DNA from: Actinoplanes utahensis
GTDB lineage: Bacteria; Actinomycetota; Actinomycetes; Mycobacteriales; Micromonosporaceae
Assembly: GCF_016862455.1 (NCBI RefSeq)
Contig: NZ_BOMZ01000081.1
Location: 1-64,000, forward strand
Reading direction: 5' to 3'
DNA length: 64,000 nucleotides
Of the stretch, positions 41,408-49,388 are shown in pieces; position 1 is the first letter of the stretch; every line of letters starts with the position of its first letter. The notes under the pieces are model-generated. The model had not been told where the DNA came from, made no database searches, and worked only from the letters and a program-made list of their open reading frames with translations. Both the position numbers and the translations under genes were made by a program.

Positions 41408-41762
41408 GCTCGGTGTACGACGACAGGTACTCCGCCAGCACCCGGGCGTGATTGTCGGTCGTGTCGCGGACACCGTGCAGCAGCGTCACCGTGCCGTGCT
41501 CGCTGTCGCACCGGCGCAGCGCGGCGACCGCCTCCGGATTGGCGTCCAACTCGGCCCGGTACCGCAGACTGAACTCGGTGAACGCGCCGCTGTTGCGATG
41601 GAACCACTGCCGCAGCGCGGTGCTCGGGGCGGCGTCCTTCGCCCACTCGTCGAGGGCCGCACGCTCCTTCGAGACGCCGCGCGGCCACAACCGGTCCACC
41701 AGAACCCGGTAGCCGTCGGCCGGATCGGCCGGCTCGTGGATCCGCTTCACCAGGAACGCCAT
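41397..41762 (-). CDS. DUF488 protein
   Basis: A 121-residue protein with the short DUF488 (YeaO-like) pattern: VKRIHEPADPADGYRVLVDRLWPRGVSKE, then WAKDAAPSTALRQWF and TLLHGVRDT. These small soluble proteins occur throughout bacteria with no proven activity. The 3' end overlaps the convergent DUF1295 gene by 11 bp. Confidence 0.92.
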   Translation of the reverse strand: MAFLVKRIHEPADPADGYRVLVDRLWPRGVSKERAALDEWAKDAAPSTALRQWFHRNSGAFTEFSLRYRAELDANPEAVAALRRCDSEHGTVTLLHGVRDTTDNHARVLAEYLSSYTELMS

Positions 41763-41784
41763 CCCCGCAGATTACCGGGACCGA

Positions 41785-42867
41785 TCAGGCCGGACGCAGA
41801 AGCCGGAGCGCGCGGTTCACATGACCCTCGGTGACGGCCAGGGCGCGGGCCGCCGTCTCGGTGCTGGCATCGGTGATCAGCGAGACCAGAGCGATCTTCG
41901 CGTCACCGCCGGCGGCGTGCAGCACCTCCCGGCAGCGGGCCGGGTCGGCGCCCGCCGCCTCGGCCAGGATGCGCAGTTGCCGGTCGCGGAGCTTGGCGTT
42001 GCACGCGAGCATGTCGGTCATCAGGTTCGAATAGGTGCGGCCCAGCCGGACCATCGTCGCCGTGGAGAACGCGTTCAGCACCAGCTTCTGCGCGGTTCCC
42101 GCCTTCATCCGGGTGGAACCGGTCACCACCTCGGGGCCGGTGTCCGGGGCGATGTGCACGTCGGCGCAGGCGGCGATCGGGGACGCCCGGTTCGCCGAGA
42201 CCAGGACGGTCCGCGCGCCGCGAGCACGGGCGGTGGTCAGAGCAGCGTGGACGTACGGCGTACGCCCACTGGCCGTGACCCCCAGCACCACATCGCCCGC
42301 CGCGACGTCCGCGGCGGCCGCCGCACCGGCGCTCTCGTCGTCCTCGGCGGCCTCCGACGGGTTCGTCAGCGCATGCGCACCGCCCGCGATGTGCGCGACC
42401 ACCTGCCCCGGCTCCAGCCCGAACGTCGGGATCAACTCGGCCGCGTCCAGAACCGCGATCCGCCCGGACGTGCCCGCGCCGACGTAGTGGACCCGATGGC
42501 CGCCGGAGAGCGCCGCCACGGCCAGTTCCACGGCGGCAGCGATCTCCGGCAGCACATCGGCGACCGCCTCCGGCACAAGGCGGTCCTCGGTGTTGATCAG
42601 GTGCAGCAGGTCGAGGGTGGACATCCGGTCGATCGAGGCGCTGCGCGGGTTCCGCTGCTCGGTCCGCGCCAACGAGCCCTCCCCGGCCGTCCCGTCCACG
42701 TTTCCCCTGTCCGCGGTCGTCCTGTCCGCGGTCCAGCCGTCCACGGTCTTGTCCGCGGTCCAGCCATCTACGGTCTTGTCTGCGGTCCAGGCGTCCACGG
42801 TTCTCCTGTCGGGAAGTCTGCCGTTCACGGGCCGCTCGTTGCGGGGCCGTCCGCCCACGGGGATCAT
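41785..42867 (-). CDS. murQ: N-acetylmuramic acid 6-phosphate etherase with repeat-bearing N-terminus
   Basis: A 360-residue enzyme. From about residue 68 it is a complete MurQ: TEQRNPRSASIDRMSTLDLLHLINTED, the SIS-domain core YVGAGTSGRIAVLDAAELIPTFG, AHIAGG, VTASGRTPYV and TGSTRMKAGTAQK. It cleaves the lactyl ether of MurNAc-6P to GlcNAc-6P and D-lactate. The first 65 residues are extra: three or four copies of (V)DGWTADKT. The ATG overlaps the regulator stop (ATGA), so the long form is likely to be translated. Operon with the RpiR-type regulator. Confidence 0.95.
   Translation of the reverse strand: MIPVGGRPRNERPVNGRLPDRRTVDAWTADKTVDGWTADKTVDGWTADRTTADRGNVDGTAGEGSLARTEQRNPRSASIDRMSTLDLLHLINTEDRLVPEAVADVLPEIAAAVELAVAALSGGHRVHYVGAGTSGRIAVLDAAELIPTFGLEPGQVVAHIAGGAHALTNPSEAAEDDESAGAAAAADVAAGDVVLGVTASGRTPYVHAALTTARARGARTVLVSANRASPIAACADVHIAPDTGPEVVTGSTRMKAGTAQKLVLNAFSTATMVRLGRTYSNLMTDMLACNAKLRDRQLRILAEAAGADPARCREVLHAAGGDAKIALVSLITDASTETAARALAVTEGHVNRALRLLRPA
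42712..42805 (-). repeat. 27-bp tandem repeat in the murQ 5' end
   Basis: Three and a half units of 27 bp (TGTCCGCGGTCCAGCCGTCC + ACGGTCT on the plus strand), in frame, encoding nine-residue DGWTADKTV units ahead of the etherase domain. Confidence 0.85.
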
Positions 42868-43757
42868 CCGCGCCTCCGGTCGGTGCCGATGCGCCGGTCG
42901 CGCACGGCGGTGTAGGTGGCGTCGAGCGCCGTCCGGGTCTCCTGGAACGTGCGCTGGGCGACGCCGACGAAGACACAGTCGATGACGGTGAGCTGCGCCA
43001 GGCGGCTCGCCATCGCACCGGACCGGTACGTCGTCTCCCGGGCGGCGGTGGTCAGCACCAGGTCGGCGACCCCGGCGATCGGCGACTTCGGGAAGTTGGT
43101 CAGCGCGACCGTCCGCGCCCCGTGCCGTTTCGCCTCGGTGAACGCGTCGATGGTGTCGGTGGTGCTGCCGGTGTGCGAGATCGCGAACGCCACATCGCGC
43201 TCATCGAGCAGCGCGGCGCTGGTCAGAGCCACATGAGTGTCACTCCAGGCGAACGCCACCCGCCCGATCCGATGCAGCTTGTGCTGAAAGTCCGCGGCGA
43301 CGAAAGCACTCGCCCCGACCCCGTAGACGTCCACCCGCCGGGCACCCGCGATCACCTCGACCACCTGCTCCAGCACCGTCACGTCGATCTGGGCGGCGGT
43401 CTCCTCGACCGCCCGCGCATCCGCGAAGGCGATCTTCTTCACCACCTGTGCCAGGTCGTCGCCGGGACTGATGTCGCTGCCCACCGGTTCGCCGCCGTCA
43501 TCCCGGCGGCCCGCCTCCGTGGCCAGGGTCAGCCGCAGCTCCGAATAGCCCGCGAAACCCATCGCCCGGCAGAACCGGATCACCGTCGTCTCACTGGAAC
43601 CCGCGCGCTCCGCGAGGTCGGTGATGGTCAGCCGGGCCGCGGTCGCCGACTCGTCGATGATCACCCGCGCCACCCGCTGCTCCGCCGGCGACAGCGACGG
43701 CAAGAGCCCCCGTGCCCGGACGACCGTCTCCGCTGTGCCGCGCATGCCGCCATTCAT
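42864..43757 (-). CDS. RpiR-family regulator, MurR-type
   Basis: A 297-residue regulator: N-terminal HTH_6 (LSPAEQRVARVIIDE, LTITDLAERAGSSETTVIRFCRAMGF) and a C-terminal SIS sugar-phosphate domain (VDVYGVGASAFVAADFQHKL, FAISHTGSTTDTIDAF). SIS regulators next to murQ sense MurNAc-6P or a related phosphosugar. Its stop overlaps murQ. Upstream, TTGACG-17 bp-GAAACT is a possible promoter, and GGAAACTTTTC just before the start is a candidate half-palindromic operator. ATG 43757 is the first in frame. Confidence 0.9.
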   Translation of the reverse strand: MNGGMRGTAETVVRARGLLPSLSPAEQRVARVIIDESATAARLTITDLAERAGSSETTVIRFCRAMGFAGYSELRLTLATEAGRRDDGGEPVGSDISPGDDLAQVVKKIAFADARAVEETAAQIDVTVLEQVVEVIAGARRVDVYGVGASAFVAADFQHKLHRIGRVAFAWSDTHVALTSAALLDERDVAFAISHTGSTTDTIDAFTEAKRHGARTVALTNFPKSPIAGVADLVLTTAARETTYRSGAMASRLAQLTVIDCVFVGVAQRTFQETRTALDATYTAVRDRRIGTDRRRG

Positions 43758-43969
43758 GAAGAAAAGTTTCCGTCCAACGACCTCTCCCGTCAATATTCTC
43801 CATTCATCTGTATCGAGTCGAAGATCGCCACCCGGGAACGCCCGGATGCCCACCGGCAGCCGAGTCGTCGTCCTTGCCCCGTCGGTCGGCGCCCTGCGGC
43901 CGGTTGCATCCCGTCGGTCACGGCAGGCGGCCCGGTGCGGGCTTCGACCCGAGGAGCGGCGGTACGGGG

Positions 43970-44140
43970 ATGACGCTCGGTGCGGCGACCACCGTCCGAG
44001 GCGTGCTCCGCGCCGGACGAGACGCCGCGAATCTGGACCAGGTGACAGCCGCCGGCGCCGCACGCCGAACCGGCCGTACAGCGGCTGATCTTGCCGAGCT
44101 GCTCGCCAGTGCTGTCTCGCGCCGGTCGAGAGGACGGTGA
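43970..44140 (+). CDS. Possible small protein
   Basis: A 56-codon frame starting ATG, reading TLGAATTVRGVLRAGRDAANLDQ and ending in LASAVSRRSRGR. The first 40 codons have actinomycete codon bias and look helical, but the last part is made of a dispersed repeat element. It could be a degraded gene end captured by the repeat. No homology recognised. Confidence 0.25.
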   Translation: MTLGAATTVRGVLRAGRDAANLDQVTAAGAARRTGRTAADLAELLASAVSRRSRGR

Positions 44141-44150
44141 GAACCAGTCG
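44108..44150 (+). repeat. Dispersed GCTGTCTCG hairpin element, copy 1
   Basis: AGTGCTGTCTCG-CGCCGGT-CGAGAGGAC then GGTGAGAACCAGTCGG. Degenerate right arm. See the copies at 44171, 45704, 45767, 46150, 46213, 54987 and 61105. Confidence 0.7.
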
Positions 44151-44170
44151 GCGTTCTCCGGCTGGTCGCC

Positions 44171-44212
44171 AGTGTTGTCTCGTGCGGGTTGAGGCAGCTG
44201 TGGGAGCCGGCC
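44171..44212 (+). repeat. Dispersed hairpin element, copy 2
   Basis: AGTGTTGTCTCGTGCGGGTTGAGGCAGC with a diverged tail GTGGGAGCCGG; 63 bp after copy 1. Confidence 0.6.
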
Positions 44213-44392
44213 CGAAGAGCCCGGTGTCAGGTTCGCCCACCCGTAAACAGGTAAGCCTCCGCAATTCGGCACATCGAGGTCCGTGCGGTGCCCATGGCGG
44301 GTGTAGCGGATCGGGAAGCGGGCGTTCGTGCGGCAACGGTGACCGGATCGGGTGCTGGTGTGGCGGGGGTGGAGGCGGCAGGGTCGGCAGGT

Positions 44393-45373
44393 ATGGGCAC
44401 GGCGCTGGTGGTGGGTGTGGACGCGGGGGCGACGAGCACACGATGTGTGGTCGCGACGGTCGACGGCGCGATAGTGGGCCGGGGCGTGGCCGGCGGCGCG
44501 AACCGTAACAGCAGCGGCGGCGACCTGACCACGACCCTGGCCACGGCGCTCGAACAGGCCCTGGAGGGGACGCCTCGACCGTCCGTGCTGCTGGGCGTGT
44601 TCGGCGCCGCCGGTTCCTCGGGCGCCGGGCGGGCCGCTGTCCGGGTCGCCGCGGCGAACGCCTGGCGGGCCGCCGGGCTGACCGGCGAACCGGTCACGGT
44701 CACCGATCTCGAGGTGGCGTTCGCGGCCGGGACCACCTCGCCCGACGGTGTGCTGCTGCTGTCCGGCACCGGAGCGCTGGCCGCCCGATTCGCGGGCGGC
44801 CGTCTCGAACACCGCTGCGACGGTTACGGCTGGCTGCTCGGGGACGAGGGGTCCGCGGTCTGGATGGGGGTACGGGGACTGCGCGCGGCCCTCGCCGCCC
44901 TCGACGGCCGGGGCGTGCCGACGGTCCTGGTCGACGCCGCCCGCACCCACTTCGGCATCGGTTCCGGTCGCGCGGAGGACACGGCGCAGGCCCTGATCGC
45001 CGCCGCGTTCGCCGTGCCACCCGCGGCTCTCGGCGGGTTCGCTCCCGCGGTGAGCGCCGGCGCGGAAGCCGACGACCCGGTGGCCGTGCGCATCTGTCAC
45101 ACGGCCACCGGTCGCCTCCTGCACACCTTCGACAGCGTCGGGCCGCCACCCGGCGCCGTCGTGGTGCTGGCAGGGTCCGTGCTGCTCACTCCCGGACCGG
45201 TCAGGCGGATGGTTCGCGCCGCCGTGGCCGCCCGCACCGGCGCCGAACCGCGAGTCGGGTCCGACGGCGCGGCCGGGGCCGCGGTTCTGGCTGTCGCGCG
45301 GCTCACCGGCACCCCCGTGGCGCCGGTGACCCACGCCCGCCTGACCGGCAGTCATGGACTGTCCCGTGAGTAG
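44393..45373 (+). CDS. BadF-type amino-sugar kinase (GlcNAc/MurNAc kinase candidate)
   Basis: A 326-residue ASKHA-fold kinase: VVGVDAGATSTRCVV phosphate-1 loop, GANRNSSGGD, the DLEVAFAAGTTSPDGVLLLSGTGALA phosphate-2 region and YGWLLGDEGSAVWMG adenosine motif, as in BadF/BadG N-acetylglucosamine kinases and clostridial MurK. Near murQ/murR it is the best candidate to make MurNAc-6P from imported MurNAc, or GlcNAc-6P. ATG 44393 starts directly before the fold; upstream GTG/ATG readings add a low-complexity Gly/Ala stretch. Divergent from murR. Confidence 0.88.
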   Translation: MGTALVVGVDAGATSTRCVVATVDGAIVGRGVAGGANRNSSGGDLTTTLATALEQALEGTPRPSVLLGVFGAAGSSGAGRAAVRVAAANAWRAAGLTGEPVTVTDLEVAFAAGTTSPDGVLLLSGTGALAARFAGGRLEHRCDGYGWLLGDEGSAVWMGVRGLRAALAALDGRGVPTVLVDAARTHFGIGSGRAEDTAQALIAAAFAVPPAALGGFAPAVSAGAEADDPVAVRICHTATGRLLHTFDSVGPPPGAVVVLAGSVLLTPGPVRRMVRAAVAARTGAEPRVGSDGAAGAAVLAVARLTGTPVAPVTHARLTGSHGLSRE

Positions 45374-45405
45374 CAGCCCTCCGTCGGCCGTCGGCCACCC
45401 GCGGG

Positions 45406-45492
45406 CCACCCACCCGCGGACCACCCGCGAGCCGCGGGCCACCCGCGAGCCGCGGGCCACCCGCGAGCCGCGGACCACCCGCCAGCCGCGGG
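45406..45492. repeat. 18-bp tandem repeat, four full units
   Basis: CCACCCGCGAGCCGCGGG at 45421, 45439, 45457 and 45475 (one or two changes in the last two), with a partial unit before, starting 33 bp past the kinase stop. Confidence 0.9.
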
Positions 45493-45697
45493 CCGTCGGC
45501 CATTCGATGGCTGGCGGACACCCGTCGGCCAGTGCTCATCCGTCGGCCACCGGCCACCCGCTGGCCGCCAGGCATTCGATGGCCGGCGGACGAGTTGCCC
45601 GCTCATCGGCCATCGGCCCCCGTTATTCGGCCTGAGCGACCATGGAAGGACTGTCTGTTGACGGGCGGGCAAGCCCGGCCCCGATTCCTTCCGGCCG

Positions 45698-45823
45698 GTT
45701 CGGAGTGCTGTTTTGGGTCCGGTGAGGCAGCACTGGGGACCAGTCGAAGAACAGCGGCTGGTTCGGAGTGCTGTCTTGGGTCCGGTGAGGCAGCGCCGGG
45801 CACCAGCCGGAGAACAGCGGCTG
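45698..45823 (+). repeat. 63-bp tandem pair of the dispersed hairpin element, copies 3 and 4
   Basis: Units begin GTTCGGAGTGCTGT at 45698 and 45761. Each has GTGCTGT.TTGGGTCCGGTGAGGCAGC and a CACCAGCCGG-like tail, and ends AGAACAGCGGCTG. About 87 % identical to each other. Confidence 0.85.
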
Positions 45824-45870
45824 ATTCTGACTGCTGACCCTGCTGGCCAATTGCTTGCCCGTCGGTTGTC

Positions 45871-45918
45871 GATCTTGTGAGGTTGTGGTGAATCGGTTCG
45901 CCCGAAACTCACAAGATC
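45871..45918. repeat. 11-bp perfect inverted repeat
   Basis: GATCTTGTGAG and CTCACAAGATC, 26 bp apart. It could form a hairpin or bind a dimeric protein. Located just upstream of the polypurine tract. Confidence 0.8.
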
Positions 45919-45922
45919 TCGC

Positions 45923-46034
45923 GCGGAAAGAGCGGAAGGAGCGGAAGGAGCGGAAGGAGGGGAAGGAGGGGAAGGAGCGGAAGGAGCGGAAGAAGGGGTG
46001 GAAGGGGAAGAAGGGGAAGAAGGGGTGGATGGGG
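45923..46034 (+). repeat. Polypurine 9-bp tandem array
   Basis: About 110 bp of nearly pure G/A with period 9 (GAGCGGAAG, then GGAAGGAGG and GGGGAAGAA variants). One strand carries almost no T and few C, a composition able to form triplex DNA. Confidence 0.9.
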
Positions 46035-46149
46035 TGAATCCGTCGCGGGCGGGTTTTCGTCCGCTGGGTTGGATCTGGTGAGCGCGTGGTGGGGCGGACA
46101 GCGCAATCTCCACGATCGACAAGAGGGGCGGCGAATCAGCCAGCAGGGT

Positions 46150-46196
46150 CACAGCTGTCTCGGAGCCGGCGAGACAGCAGTAGCGACCAGCCGGGG
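46150..46196 (+). repeat. Dispersed hairpin element, copy 5 (best palindrome)
   Basis: GCTGTCTCG (46154-46162), loop GAGCCGG, CGAGACAGC (46170-46178): nine perfect pairs, then AGTAGCGACCAGCCGGGG. Confidence 0.9.
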
Positions 46197-46212
46197 AAAC
46201 CCGGCCGGCTCT

Positions 46213-46260
46213 GACGGCTGTCTCCACCGGCGGAAGAGAGCAGTGAGGGCCAGCCGGGGG
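46213..46260 (+). repeat. Dispersed hairpin element, copy 6
   Basis: ACGGCTGTCTCCACCGGCGG-AAGAGAGCAGTGAGGGCCAGCCGGGGG, 59 bp after copy 5 and 45 bp from the end of the namZ-type gene. Confidence 0.8.
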
Positions 46261-46304
46261 AGTTCCGTCGGGGGTGGCGGCTGGTGATCGGGTGAGGGGC
46301 CGTC

Positions 46305-47627
46305 TCATGGGGTGCTCCGGGAGTAGAGCAGGTAGGGCTTGCGCTGCTGATCGAAAGCGGCCAGCTCGCCCGACCAGGAGGCGATGATCTCGTCCGGGGC
46401 GGCGCCGCCGTCGATCATGGTGCGCAGGCGGGTGGATCCGGTGAGGAGGTCGATCCAGTAGCGGGATCCGTCGAGGCGCCAGGTGAACGCCGGCTCCTTG
46501 CGCGCTTCGGTGAGCATGGCGACGGCGGTGCGGAGGGGATCGTACCGATGCGGGTCCTTGATCTTGATCTCGACGCCGGCGCACGATCGGCCGGTGAACT
46601 TGCCGAAGGTCGGGGTGAAGTACGCCTCGCGGAACCGGGTGCCGGGCAGATTCAGCGCGGTCAGCCGGTCGCACCAGCGGTAGTCGGAGGCGGGGCCGCC
46701 GATCAGCTCGAACGGCCTGGTCGTGCCGCGGCCCTCGGACAGCGACGACACGCCTTCGAACATGCCGGTGCCGGGGTAGACGAGCGCGGTGGTGGGGGTC
46801 GGCATGTTCGGGCTGGGCAGCACCCACGGCAGATCGAGATCGGACCCGAGCAGCCGCCCGTGCCACCCCTGGCAGGTGATCACCTCGAGGTCGACCGCGC
46901 GCGCGAGGAACTCACCGTTGTAGAAGCGGGCCAGTTCACCGGCGGTCATGCCGTGCTGCTGCACGATCTTGAGGCGGCCGACGCCGGAGGTGAAGCCGTC
47001 GGTCATCATCGGCCCGCGGGCGCTGCCGCCGACAGGGTTGGGCCGGTCCAGCACCAGGTAGCGCAGCCCGAGCCGCCCGGCCGCGGCCATCGAGTCGTAG
47101 AGCGTGTAGATGTACGTGTAGAAGCGCGCCCCGACGTCCTGGATGTCGAAGACGACGGTGCGGACCCCGGATTCCCGGAACATCCGTTCCCAGGCGGCCT
47201 GGGTGGCCAGGTACGCGTCGTGGACCGGCAGTCCGGTGCGCGCGTCGGTGCCGGTGCCCTCACTGCCGCCGGCCTGCGCCGATCCGCGGAATCCGTGCTC
47301 GGGGCCGAAGATCGCGCCGATGGTCACCCGGTCGGCGTGCATCCGGTCGACCAGGTGCCGGTAGTCGCGGTCCACGCCGGTCGGATTGGAGACGATGCCG
47401 ACCCGCGTGCCCCGCACCGCTGCCCAGCCGTCCGCGGCGAGCCGATCCAAACCGGTCTGGAGGGAGACCGGGACGGAAGCCGGGGAAGGACCCGCGGGAG
47501 CGGCCGGGACTAAGGCCGGGGGAGGACCCGCTGGAGCGGCCGGGACGGAGGCCGGGGGAGGACCCGCTGGGGCGGGCGGGACGAGCAGGCCGCCCGCGCC
47601 CGCCGCGAGCAGGCTCCGGCGGTTCAT
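46305..47627 (-). CDS. Exo-beta-N-acetylmuramidase NamZ-type (DUF1343) protein
   Basis: A 440-residue exported protein. It opens MNRRSLLAAGAGGLLVPP (Tat-like or short Sec signal), followed by a Pro/Ala/Ser linker with a 14-residue repeat, then the DUF1343/GH171 domain: VGIVSNPTGVDRD, IFGPEHGFRG, FDIQDVGARFYTYIYTL, DRPNPVGG, QHGMTAGELARFYN, PSPNMPTPTTALVYPGTGMFEG, LSEGRGTTRPFELIG. Characterised members (Bacillus YbbC) remove MurNAc from non-reducing ends of peptidoglycan. Divergent from the serine hydrolase; in Bacilli the same genes sit beside murQ and murR. Confidence 0.92.
   Translation of the reverse strand: MNRRSLLAAGAGGLLVPPAPAGPPPASVPAAPAGPPPALVPAAPAGPSPASVPVSLQTGLDRLAADGWAAVRGTRVGIVSNPTGVDRDYRHLVDRMHADRVTIGAIFGPEHGFRGSAQAGGSEGTGTDARTGLPVHDAYLATQAAWERMFRESGVRTVVFDIQDVGARFYTYIYTLYDSMAAAGRLGLRYLVLDRPNPVGGSARGPMMTDGFTSGVGRLKIVQQHGMTAGELARFYNGEFLARAVDLEVITCQGWHGRLLGSDLDLPWVLPSPNMPTPTTALVYPGTGMFEGVSSLSEGRGTTRPFELIGGPASDYRWCDRLTALNLPGTRFREAYFTPTFGKFTGRSCAGVEIKIKDPHRYDPLRTAVAMLTEARKEPAFTWRLDGSRYWIDLLTGSTRLRTMIDGGAAPDEIIASWSGELAAFDQQRKPYLLYSRSTP
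47475..47585 (-). repeat. 42-bp tandem repeat in the linker of the namZ-type gene
   Basis: About 2.6 units of 42 bp (GCCGGGGGAGGACCCGCTGG-type), in frame, encoding repeated PAAPAGPPPA(S/L)V segments between the signal and the catalytic domain. Confidence 0.85.
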
Positions 47628-47717
47628 CGGACCCCCCAGGGGTCGATAGCCGGGAAAGCGACGCTACGTGTCCGCATGATGTCGCAAGGTAGCCGGGTGG
47701 CAGGCGATTGGCAATAA

Positions 47718-47745
47718 CCTTCGCCCCCCTTGCGAGTTGCGAAGG
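47718..47745. promoter_or_regulatory. Inverted repeat between divergent cell-wall genes
   Basis: CCTTCGC and GCGAAGG flank a 14-bp loop, in the 159-bp gap between the namZ-type gene and the serine hydrolase/ABC operon. It is placed where one regulator could serve both directions. Confidence 0.5.
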
Positions 47746-47786
47746 AAAGCTCCATCCTCGACGGGTTGGTGTATTGAGAGGCTTAG

Positions 47787-49388
47787 ATGATCAAGCTTCC
47801 GTCCCTGGTGATGTCGGTGCTGGTCGCGGCGACGCCCGCACCGGCCGGGAGCGCGTTCGCCAACGATGTGCTGCGCCCCGGCACCGCCCGCCAGGCCGGT
47901 CTGCTGCCGGACCGGATCGCCGCGCTGCCGGTGATCGCCGCCGCCTATCTGGAGCCCACCCTGGATCATCCCGGGCATCCCGTCTATGCAGGTGCGACGG
48001 TCCTCGCCGCGCACCGCGGCCTGGTGGTGTCCCGGTTCGCCGTGGGGGACGCGGTCCGCTACACCGCCGGACCCGACGGAATTGTCGAGCTTCCGACAGA
48101 TCAGCGGGTCCCGGCGCGCACCGATACCCTGTGGGACCTCGCCTCGATCTCCAAGCTGTTCACCGCGATCCTGGTGCTCCAGCAGGCCGAGGCGGGCCGC
48201 CTCGACCTGGACGCTCCGGTCGCGAGGTACGTCCCGGAGCTCGCCGCCGCCCACGTCACCGCCCGGCAGCTGCTCACTCACACCTCCGGGCTGCCGGCCT
48301 GGCTGCCGCTGCACCTGCGGTACCCGACGGCGGCGCAGCGGCTGGCCGCAGCTCTCGCCACCCCGGCCGGTCCCGCCGGCGCCCACGTCTACTCGGACAT
48401 CGGCCTCATCGTGCTCGGCGTGCTGGTCGAACGGGTCACCGGGAAGCCGCTCGGCCAGGCCGTCCGGGCCGGGGTGACCGGGCCGCTCGGGATGCGCTCG
48501 ACCGGCTACAACCCCGGCCCCGCGCTGCGGGAACGCGCGGCCGCCACCGAACATCAGCCGGCCGTGGGGCGCGGCATGGTCCGGGGCGAGGTGCACGACG
48601 AGAACGCGTGGGCGCTCGGCGGCGTGGCCGGGCACGCGGGGCTCTTCTCCACGGCCGACGACCTGGCGATCCTGTGTCAGGCGCTGCTCAACGGCGGCAC
48701 CCACCGGGGACGGCGGATCCTGAGCGAGGAATCGGTGCGGCAGGCGCTCACCGACCACGGTGACGGGCGCGGGCTCGGGTTCCAGCTCGGCGAGCACACG
48801 TACATGGACGGCATGGCGTCGCCGATCACCTTCGGGCACACCGGATTCACCGGCACGTCGGTGGTGATCGACCCGATCGACCGGTCGTTCCTGATCGTTC
48901 TCAGCAACCGCGTCCACCCGGACCGGACCTGGGCGAGAATCGACGTCGCACGGCGCGCGCTGGCCCGTACCCTCGCGCAAGCCCACCCCATCCCCGGACC
49001 AGCCGCGACCGGAACGCCCTGGCGGGCCGACCGGCGCGACGGCGCCGTCATGACCCTCACCGCCGGCCCGGCGCACGGTTCCTTCCAGATCTGGTACGAC
49101 ACCGAGCCGCGCAACGACACCGTCACCGTCGAGTCCTCCGCCGACGGGATCACCTGGGCGCCCCTGCCGATGACCCTGCGGTCCGGCGCGGACGTGGCCA
49201 CCAGCGACGGCACGCTCACCGGTTTCGGCGGGCGGCGCTGGTGGCGGGTGCACACCGACGCGTCGCGGCTGCGTTTCACCTACCGCACCGACGCCGCGTC
49301 GCAGGGCCGTGGCGTTCTCGTCGCCGGGATCCGGCAGCCGTACACCGCGGACGGCTGGACCAGCTCACAGGCAGGAGCCGAACGATGA
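47787..49388 (+). CDS. Exported serine hydrolase, AmiE/beta-lactamase fold, with C-terminal beta domain
   Basis: A 533-residue protein with a signal peptide (residues 1-25, ending GSAFA). Residues 30-390 are a class-C beta-lactamase/AmiE-type hydrolase: SxxK in LASISKLF, Tyr motif YSDIGLIVLG, and the HTG-type motif FGHTGFTGT. Residues 410-530 form an extra beta-rich domain (FQIWYDTEPRND, WAPLPMTLRSG) that may bind glycan. In Bacillus the equivalent AmiE removes the stem peptide from MurNAc before uptake. First gene of a four-gene operon; ATG with GAGAGG upstream, and ATGA overlap with the binding-protein gene. Confidence 0.88.
   Translation: MIKLPSLVMSVLVAATPAPAGSAFANDVLRPGTARQAGLLPDRIAALPVIAAAYLEPTLDHPGHPVYAGATVLAAHRGLVVSRFAVGDAVRYTAGPDGIVELPTDQRVPARTDTLWDLASISKLFTAILVLQQAEAGRLDLDAPVARYVPELAAAHVTARQLLTHTSGLPAWLPLHLRYPTAAQRLAAALATPAGPAGAHVYSDIGLIVLGVLVERVTGKPLGQAVRAGVTGPLGMRSTGYNPGPALRERAAATEHQPAVGRGMVRGEVHDENAWALGGVAGHAGLFSTADDLAILCQALLNGGTHRGRRILSEESVRQALTDHGDGRGLGFQLGEHTYMDGMASPITFGHTGFTGTSVVIDPIDRSFLIVLSNRVHPDRTWARIDVARRALARTLAQAHPIPGPAATGTPWRADRRDGAVMTLTAGPAHGSFQIWYDTEPRNDTVTVESSADGITWAPLPMTLRSGADVATSDGTLTGFGGRRWWRVHTDASRLRFTYRTDAASQGRGVLVAGIRQPYTADGWTSSQAGAER

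Larger units (their letters stand above)
45493..46304. other. Repeat-filled gap without a supported gene
   Basis: Some 800 bp between the kinase and the namZ-type gene hold four dispersed hairpin elements, an 11-bp inverted repeat and a polypurine array, and no credible gene. Open frames such as the Lys/Glu/Arg-rich one at 45855-46037 are products of the repeats. Confidence 0.6.

Noticed and set aside
45855-46037. Lys/Glu/Arg-rich 60-residue reading frame (KERKE repeats)
   Set aside because: It is the translation of a polypurine tandem array, with no ribosome-binding site or conserved domain.
44108-46260. tRNA or structured RNA genes in the hairpin-rich gaps
   Set aside because: The hairpins lack acceptor, anticodon and T-loop patterns; they are members of a short repeated palindrome.
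45352-46866. Long minus-strand frame across the repeat gap
   Set aside because: It runs through dispersed repeats and a wrong frame of the namZ-type gene; G+C-rich genomes produce such open frames.
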